DNA of 64,000 nucleotides. It comes from Paenibacillus sp. FSL H7-0357. GTDB taxonomy: Bacteria > Bacillota > Bacilli > Paenibacillales > Paenibacillaceae. The translations under genes and the position numbers were made by a program. The notes under the pieces are model-generated. The model was not told where the DNA came from and did no database searches. It saw only the letters and a program-made list of their open reading frames with translations. Shown here piece by piece: positions 59,775 to 64,000 of this stretch; within the stretch, counting starts at the first letter, position 1, and each line of letters opens with the position of its first letter. Location: positions 3,162,001-3,226,000 of the forward strand of contig NZ_CP009241.1 of NCBI RefSeq assembly GCF_000758525.1. Reading direction: 5' to 3'.

Positions 59775-60515
59775 TTATAAAGTCTGTCCGCTGTCGACGG
59801 TAATGATCTGTCCGGTTAAGGCCTCTTGCACAACAACCGAGCAGATGAACCGGGCGATATCTTCCGCTGTGGCGATCTGCTGCAGCAGAAGATTGGGAGC
59901 CAGGCGCAGCATCTGCGCTTCCCGGCCGGTCCACCATCTCGTCGCGACGGCTCCCGGAGCCACAGCATTGACCCGGATCTCCGGTGAAAGCGCGCGGGCC
60001 AGTGACTTGGTAAGTCCATGTACGGCGGCTTTGGACACCGCATAAGGAAGAGAGGAGCCGGAGCCGGTATTTCCGGCAATGCTGCCGAGGTTGACAATGG
60101 CTCCCTGCTTGCTTTGCTTCATATAAGGAGCCACTGCCCGGGCGCAAAAGAACATTCCTTTGACGTTGACATCCAATAATTGATCCCAGACTTCTTCCGT
60201 AGCTGCATCGAGATCCTCCAGAGGGATGTGCTTTGTAATGCTGGCATTATTGATGAGCACATCCACACGGCCGAATGTTGCTGCGATTTGTTCAACCATC
60301 GCCCGGACTTCGACGTCCCGTGAAACATCGGCCTGTACCGCGATGGCCTGTCCGCCTTGATCAATGATCTGTTGAACAGTTTCCAGCGCTTCCTGTTCCG
60401 AACGGGAATAATTAACAGCGACCACCGCCCCGAGCCGTGCCAGCTCAAGGCTTGTGGCTCTGCCTATGCCGGTACCCCCGCCTGTTACGAGCGCCACTTT
60501 GTTTGTAAGCTCCAT
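59775..60515 (-). CDS. Short-chain dehydrogenase/reductase (FabG-like)
   Basis: 246 residues from the ATG at 60515 (MELTNKVALVTGGG); AAGGAG lies nine bases upstream, and a second ATG two codons earlier is too close. The NAD(P) motif TGGGTGIG, the NNAS strand end, Ser in LGSIAG and the YAVSK catalytic Tyr/Lys are intact. Closest to 3-oxoacyl-ACP reductase/glucose-1-dehydrogenase-like SDRs; the substrate is not readable. It is divergent from a LysR regulator, which is probably its activator or repressor. Confidence 0.88.
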   Translation of the reverse strand: MELTNKVALVTGGGTGIGRATSLELARLGAVVAVNYSRSEQEALETVQQIIDQGGQAIAVQADVSRDVEVRAMVEQIAATFGRVDVLINNASITKHIPLEDLDAATEEVWDQLLDVNVKGMFFCARAVAPYMKQSKQGAIVNLGSIAGNTGSGSSLPYAVSKAAVHGLTKSLARALSPEIRVNAVAPGAVATRWWTGREAQMLRLAPNLLLQQIATAEDIARFICSVVVQEALTGQIITVDSGQTL

Positions 60516-60582
60516 CTGCATCCACTCCTTGAATATCTTTTTGGGTTGATACAGACTATTTTATAGAGCATACTTGGTTTTG

Positions 60583-60588
60583 TATAAT
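60583..60588 (+). promoter_or_regulatory. Possible -10 box of the LysR gene
   Basis: TATAAT at 60583-60588 in the 127-base divergent region; 17 bases upstream is TTTATA, a weak -35. A LysR T-N11-A box was not pinned down. Confidence 0.35.
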
Positions 60589-60642
60589 TGAACTTATTGA
60601 AGTGATGATTCATTAATATTGAATCTTGATGGGGGAATGGAA

Positions 60643-61527
60643 ATGGACTTCAAGGCGCTGATTACCTTCCAGACGATCGTAAGCACAGGAAGCTTTAACC
60701 GTGCGGCGGAAGAGCTGAATTATGCCCAGTCGACGATTACAATGCAAATACAGAAGCTGGAATCACAGCTGGGGGTACAGTTGCTCGAACGCGGCAAGGG
60801 GATTAGCTTAACGGAAGCCGGGCGGCTATTCCATGAACAGAGCCTGCTCATTGTGAAGGACATGGAACGGTTGCAGAGCAGTCTCGCGGAAATGAAATCT
60901 GGCGAGGCGGGGAGTGTCCGTCTGGGTGCAACCGATCCTACTGCCAGCTATCGGCTGCCTCGTCTTTTGCAGCAATTCATGAGCCTTTACCCCAAGATTG
61001 AAATCTCGGTAGATATCGCCGGAACGCCGGCGCTCACCGAGCGGCTGCTCCGCGGGGAACTCGACATGGTGCTGTGTTCAGCACCGGAGCTGGGAAAGGA
61101 GCTGCACTTTGAGCCTCTGTTCATGGAGAAATTCGTGCTGTTAATGCCGGAGGACCATTCGCTCGCTGACCTGCCGGAGGTGACTCCAGATCATCTTCGC
61201 GGACATCGGCTGCTGATTACGGCCGTCAATTGCCCCTACCGCAAAAAATTGGAGAGCGTACTGCAGGAATTCGCCGGACCGCCGCTGAATACCATGGAAG
61301 TCGGCAGTATGACAGCGCTGAAATTCTACGTAGAGGCTGGTTTAGGCCTTGCGTTTGTCCCTGAGTCTACACTTGCGCCCGTACCGGCGGGAACGGCAGT
61401 GAGGCAGCTGGCAGGAGGAGCTGTAGACATGGCCTGCGGAATCGCCTGCAGAGTGGCCGGTTATCCGCTCCGGTCGGCCAGCTTGAGACTGTATCAATTT
61501 CTGAAACGGGAGCTGTCGTTATGCTAA
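60643..61527 (+). CDS. LysR-family transcriptional regulator
   Basis: 294 residues from ATG 60643, six bases after GGGGGA; ATG 60637 (MEMDF) is the alternative. The N-terminal helix-turn-helix is typical (FQTIVSTGSFNRAAEELNYAQSTITMQIQKLESQLGVQLLERG). The effector domain is the periplasmic-binding-protein type (GSVRLGATDPTASYRLPRLL, LRGELDMVLCSAPE). Divergent to the SDR gene, the usual arrangement for a target. The effector is probably a substrate or product of that reductase (inference). Confidence 0.92.
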   Translation: MDFKALITFQTIVSTGSFNRAAEELNYAQSTITMQIQKLESQLGVQLLERGKGISLTEAGRLFHEQSLLIVKDMERLQSSLAEMKSGEAGSVRLGATDPTASYRLPRLLQQFMSLYPKIEISVDIAGTPALTERLLRGELDMVLCSAPELGKELHFEPLFMEKFVLLMPEDHSLADLPEVTPDHLRGHRLLITAVNCPYRKKLESVLQEFAGPPLNTMEVGSMTALKFYVEAGLGLAFVPESTLAPVPAGTAVRQLAGGAVDMACGIACRVAGYPLRSASLRLYQFLKRELSLC

Positions 61528-61588
61528 CTTTGCAACAAGACAAGATAGATGGGACGAGACGAGAAGAGGAAAGGTGAGATGAGATCAG

Positions 61589-62299
61589 ATGAGTGGAGCG
61601 AAACTGGATTTACAGCGGATTGTTGTGATTGGGCGGACCTTTGAGGAATATTTGCGGATGTTCAATTTGCAGCGTGAGGAGCTGGCCGGGCGGAGAATAC
61701 TCGATTGTCCTGCGGGTGTTTGCTCTTTCACGGCTGCGGCGAATCAGCTCGGCGCTGAAGCCGTCGCCGCTGATATTGCCTACTGCCATTCTGCGGAAGT
61801 TCTGATGGAGAAGGGAATCAAGGATATTCAGCACGCTATACTGCAGCTTGGGAAGGTGCAGCAGAATTTCCTGTGGAATGAGTTTAAATCCATCGAAGAG
61901 CTGAAGCAGGCAAGAACCGAAGCGTTAACAGCCAGCACTTTGGACAGACAACAGAACGAGGAACGTTATATTTCGGCGGTGCTCCCGCAGCTGCCTTTTG
62001 CCGATCTAAGTTTTGAGCTTACATTATCCGCGCATTTTCTATTCATGTATAGTGACCGTCTGGACTATGATTTTCATCTCCAGAGTCTGCAGGAGCTGAT
62101 GCGTGTGACAAGTGAAGAAATCCGCATCTTCCCACTGATCGATCTATCCGGCCGCAGATATGAAGAAATGGACCGTTTAATAGAATATATTCACACTCAG
62201 GGCTGGAATACAGAAGAGCTTAAAGTCTCCTATGAATTCCAAAAAGGCGCAAACAGCATGCTGCGGATGACGAGGAGCAGAGGAATGCAGTCTGCATAG
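61589..62299 (+). CDS. SAM-dependent methyltransferase-like protein
   Basis: 236 residues; the ribosome binding site is moderate (AAGGTGAG about 11 bases upstream). The N-terminal half shows a Rossmann motif I variant LDCPAGVCSFTAAANQLGA with AVAADIAY as motif II. Motif IV-like LPFADLSFELTLSAHFLF, followed by LQELMRVTSEEIRIFPL, is the typical layout of class I methyltransferases that read a product line. GxGxG is altered to CPAGVCS, so activity is not certain. The gene follows the LysR gene by 61 bases. Target unknown. Confidence 0.75.
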   Translation: MSGAKLDLQRIVVIGRTFEEYLRMFNLQREELAGRRILDCPAGVCSFTAAANQLGAEAVAADIAYCHSAEVLMEKGIKDIQHAILQLGKVQQNFLWNEFKSIEELKQARTEALTASTLDRQQNEERYISAVLPQLPFADLSFELTLSAHFLFMYSDRLDYDFHLQSLQELMRVTSEEIRIFPLIDLSGRRYEEMDRLIEYIHTQGWNTEELKVSYEFQKGANSMLRMTRSRGMQSA

Positions 62300-62389
62300 A
62301 ATACAACTAATAAAGCAAACCATGGAACCGCCCGCATTGCTGTGAGGTTAAATTTCATTTCATATCAGCTGTTGCGATATTGCGGTAAA

Positions 62390-62570
62390 AGTACCCGCTA
62401 ATTTGAGCTGAAAACCCCTTTTTGGCATAATATAGGGAATTGTTACCGCTAACGTGGAGATAAACCCCAATGATCCCTGGTAACATAAAATTAGAGGGCG
62501 GGATTCCCGTTAGTTGTTCATTTCTTGGAATAAGGGCTATATTAGCGGCAGCATTTCCCGTTAATGAGGA
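62390..62570. repeat. Degenerate intergenic array, 51/61-base period
   Basis: TACCCGCTAAT (62392), TTACCGCTAAC (62443), TTCCCGTTAGT (62504) and TTCCCGTTAAT (62555) lie 51, 61 and 51 bases apart. No coding potential in this part of the 895-base intergenic region. Confidence 0.55.
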
Positions 62571-62610
62571 TAGGCATCAAAATGAAGCAAGGGTGCTCCC
62601 GCATAACACA

Positions 62611-62655
62611 CATAAACCTCTATCATTGATTGTTCATCAACAATAGAGGTTTATG
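62611..62655. repeat. Long two-tier hairpin
   Basis: CATAAACCTCTAT (62611-62623) pairs perfectly with ATAGAGGTTTATG (62643-62655). Inside it, TTGAT (62626-62630) pairs with ATCAA (62636-62640). There is no T-run, so it is not a normal terminator. Confidence 0.6.
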
Positions 62656-62695
62656 TTGTAAGCACTATACCCATGTTCTTCTCAGACTCCTTATC

Positions 62696-63151
62696 CTATC
62701 CTTTGTTCTCAGCCGGGTAGAAATCGTCCGAGGCGGCAGTGTATTTGCCTATCCTGACCGTTAAATCTTCTCTAATCATCCTCAGGTAACGATTGGATTG
62801 ATGATCAACGTTTGAGCTTTAAGAAGCTCATACCATTTCGTTCCGGGATAAATTGAAAGCTTTATTGCCAGGATCAAAGATATAGTCTCAAGCTCAGGGA
62901 TTACAGCTGCAAAAGATTGCTCACGGAGAGATTTTACCTGCCCGCATTAGCGTTCCTTCTAGCAGTGTATGGTTCCTTGAGTTGATGTCTATAGTATACC
63001 CTGATCCCCATAAGCAGTAAAAAGCCGTATCATTTGAATCTGGAACCATTATACATATAACCCTCTTGTAAGCGCTATTATCCTTGCTTATTCTTAGTTT
63101 TTTAACTAATATTCCATGGATAATTGCTGCTGCTCTTAATGTATAATTCAC
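62696..63151 (-). pseudogene. Possible decayed gene on the minus strand
   Basis: Three short, protein-like stretches lie in different frames in the same order: 63151-62921 (YCLWGSGYTIDINSRNHTLL), about 62930-62780 (SLREQSFAAVIPELETISLI and IKLSIYPGTKWYELLKAQ) and 62779-62696 (MIREDLTVRIGKYTAASDDF). This could be one gene broken by frameshifts. No family recognised, and chance cannot be excluded. The rest of the 62300-63194 stretch holds the array and hairpin listed above. Confidence 0.25.
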
Positions 63152-63194
63152 TTATGGCGTAGGAGTTAGGAAGAATGGAAGGAGTAGAGCATAT

Positions 63195-63818
63195 ATGAAG
63201 CTGTTTCAGATGAAGACGGCGCCGCTTGGGATTGAGCGGATGACGGAGTTTGTGCAGGACAATTATGTTTGCGCCGGATATCCCGGCATCGGTGATTTGG
63301 AACAGGCAAGCCGCGAAGAAATCGCCAGACGGCTGCATCAGACCTCTGCCTACTACGGGCCGGAACTGGAAAAGGCGCTGGACAGCCTGGACATCTTTGT
63401 ACATACAATGCAGGACGGAGATTATGTATTGATCTCAGACGGGGAGTGGGCCTACCTTGGCGATCTGGGCGATTATTTCTATGAGGAAGCCTGTGACCAT
63501 CCGGAAGATGGCCGTTGTCACCGGAGAGGTGTAACCTGGCTGAAGAGCTTGATTAGTGCAGAGCTGAATCCTATGATGGGTGAACTGCTGGCAGATGCCC
63601 TGCCAGTCTCGCAGTATATAGGAACACTGCCGCCTGAAAGGCTGGACCTGTGGCTTGCGGATGCGGGTCTTGGAGGTATTGAGCAAACGAAACACACTGT
63701 TAAAGTTGATGCAGAGATAATTGCTGAAGCGCTGTCTGTTCTCACGGCTGCGCTGCATAGTGAAGATGCCGAGCGGCGGGAGCGGGCGGCTGCGGCTATT
63801 CTTCATTATGCGAAATGA
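63195..63818 (+). CDS. Hypothetical 207-residue protein
   Basis: ATG with GGAAGGAG ten bases upstream. Soluble and acidic, with FVQDNYVCAGYPGIGDLEQA near the start and LISDGEWAYLGDLGDYFYEE mid-protein. A region of charged helix ends it (LHSEDAERRERAAAAILHYA). Two Cys and several His (CDHPEDGRCHRRG) could bind metal, but no known family comes to mind. It is likely a genus-level conserved protein, monocistronic, with no informative neighbour. Confidence 0.65.
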   Translation: MKLFQMKTAPLGIERMTEFVQDNYVCAGYPGIGDLEQASREEIARRLHQTSAYYGPELEKALDSLDIFVHTMQDGDYVLISDGEWAYLGDLGDYFYEEACDHPEDGRCHRRGVTWLKSLISAELNPMMGELLADALPVSQYIGTLPPERLDLWLADAGLGGIEQTKHTVKVDAEIIAEALSVLTAALHSEDAERRERAAAAILHYAK

Positions 63819-63986
63819 AAGCTAACCAGAAGTGAAATTAAAGCGATTTCACTATATAATAGAGTGATGTTGTACGAAGCCTATTAAGTAAGATGCTGCT
63901 CTACAAAACTAAGCTGATGCTTCCCAAGCGAGTTTGTACGATGCTAATCAAGGAAGCAGATGCTCACAAACTTTCAGGAGGTTCCA

Positions 63987-64000
63987 ATGGCAATTCAATA
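63987..64000 (+). CDS. Start of a gene cut by the window edge
   Basis: ATG GCA ATT CAA, with AGGAGG five bases upstream (63977-63982). Only four codons are visible, so no product can be named. Confidence 0.6.

Overview
The window looks like a chromosomal piece of a Paenibacillus-type Firmicute. The basis is indirect: strong AAGGAGG-type ribosome binding sites before most genes, Gram-positive regulators (OmpR/BceR-like and VanR/VanS-like systems, AraC, LysR, TetR, Crp, SgrR-like), CcpA-type cre boxes, a CotH-family protein, a YcnI protein, and large multidomain secreted glycoside hydrolases (GH74, GH87) beside cytosolic GH127 and GH36 enzymes. No rRNA, tRNA, CRISPR array, intact transposase or intact integrase was seen.

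Layout. 1-7 kb: end of a membrane diguanylate cyclase, a cupin protein, then a response regulator/histidine kinase pair followed by an ABC ATPase and an FtsX-type permease. 7-13.7 kb: a YhdH-type oxidoreductase divergent from a TetR repressor with a shared palindromic operator, a malic enzyme, a P-loop kinase-like protein, a lipoprotein, a histidine phosphatase, a GNAT enzyme, a small membrane protein and a DinB gene broken by an in-frame stop. 13.7-19 kb: an SgrR-like regulator divergent from a DUF4173-type membrane protein, a Crp-family regulator and an Xaa-Pro peptidase. 19-23.5 kb: GH127 arabinofuranosidase, a divergent AraC regulator and a metallopeptidase with HEFGHAIH.

23.5-29.5 kb is the most unusual region. 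It appears AT-richer than its surroundings, and every gene or gene remnant lies on the + strand. It holds small unrelated genes (a broken WapI-like immunity gene, an amidase, small hypothetical proteins, a frameshifted VOC gene, GNAT, histidine phosphatase). They are separated by variants of a short stem-loop whose best copy is AACTAACG-GAAA-CGTTAGTT. It also carries N-terminal remnants of what looks like a tyrosine recombinase and two copies of a hairpin leader that buries a ribosome binding site. It reads like a decaying gene-cassette array.

29.6-44 kb: a GH36 alpha-galactosidase with a POT-like transporter lacking the ExxER motif, an oxidoreductase divergent from an XRE regulator, a chemoreceptor, a 1289-residue GH87 alpha-1,3-glucanase, and a cysteine synthase behind a 20-codon leader peptide ending in Cys. 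44-50 kb: a vanR-vanS-vanY-vanZ-like set without vanHAX, then a NarL-type two-component system and YcnI. 50-56 kb: a VTC-domain / DUF4956 / CotH operon divergent from an anchored metallophosphoesterase. 56-64 kb: GH74 xyloglucanase with three nearly identical X2 modules and a CBM3, a short-chain dehydrogenase divergent from a LysR regulator, a methyltransferase-like protein, a long intergenic region with periodic repeats, and a hypothetical protein.

The recurring theme is plant and fungal polysaccharide use under carbon catabolite control: good cre boxes precede GH74, GH127 and the POT/GH36 pair. Cell-envelope sensing systems are interspersed. Family names are from memory of motifs; no database search was run.
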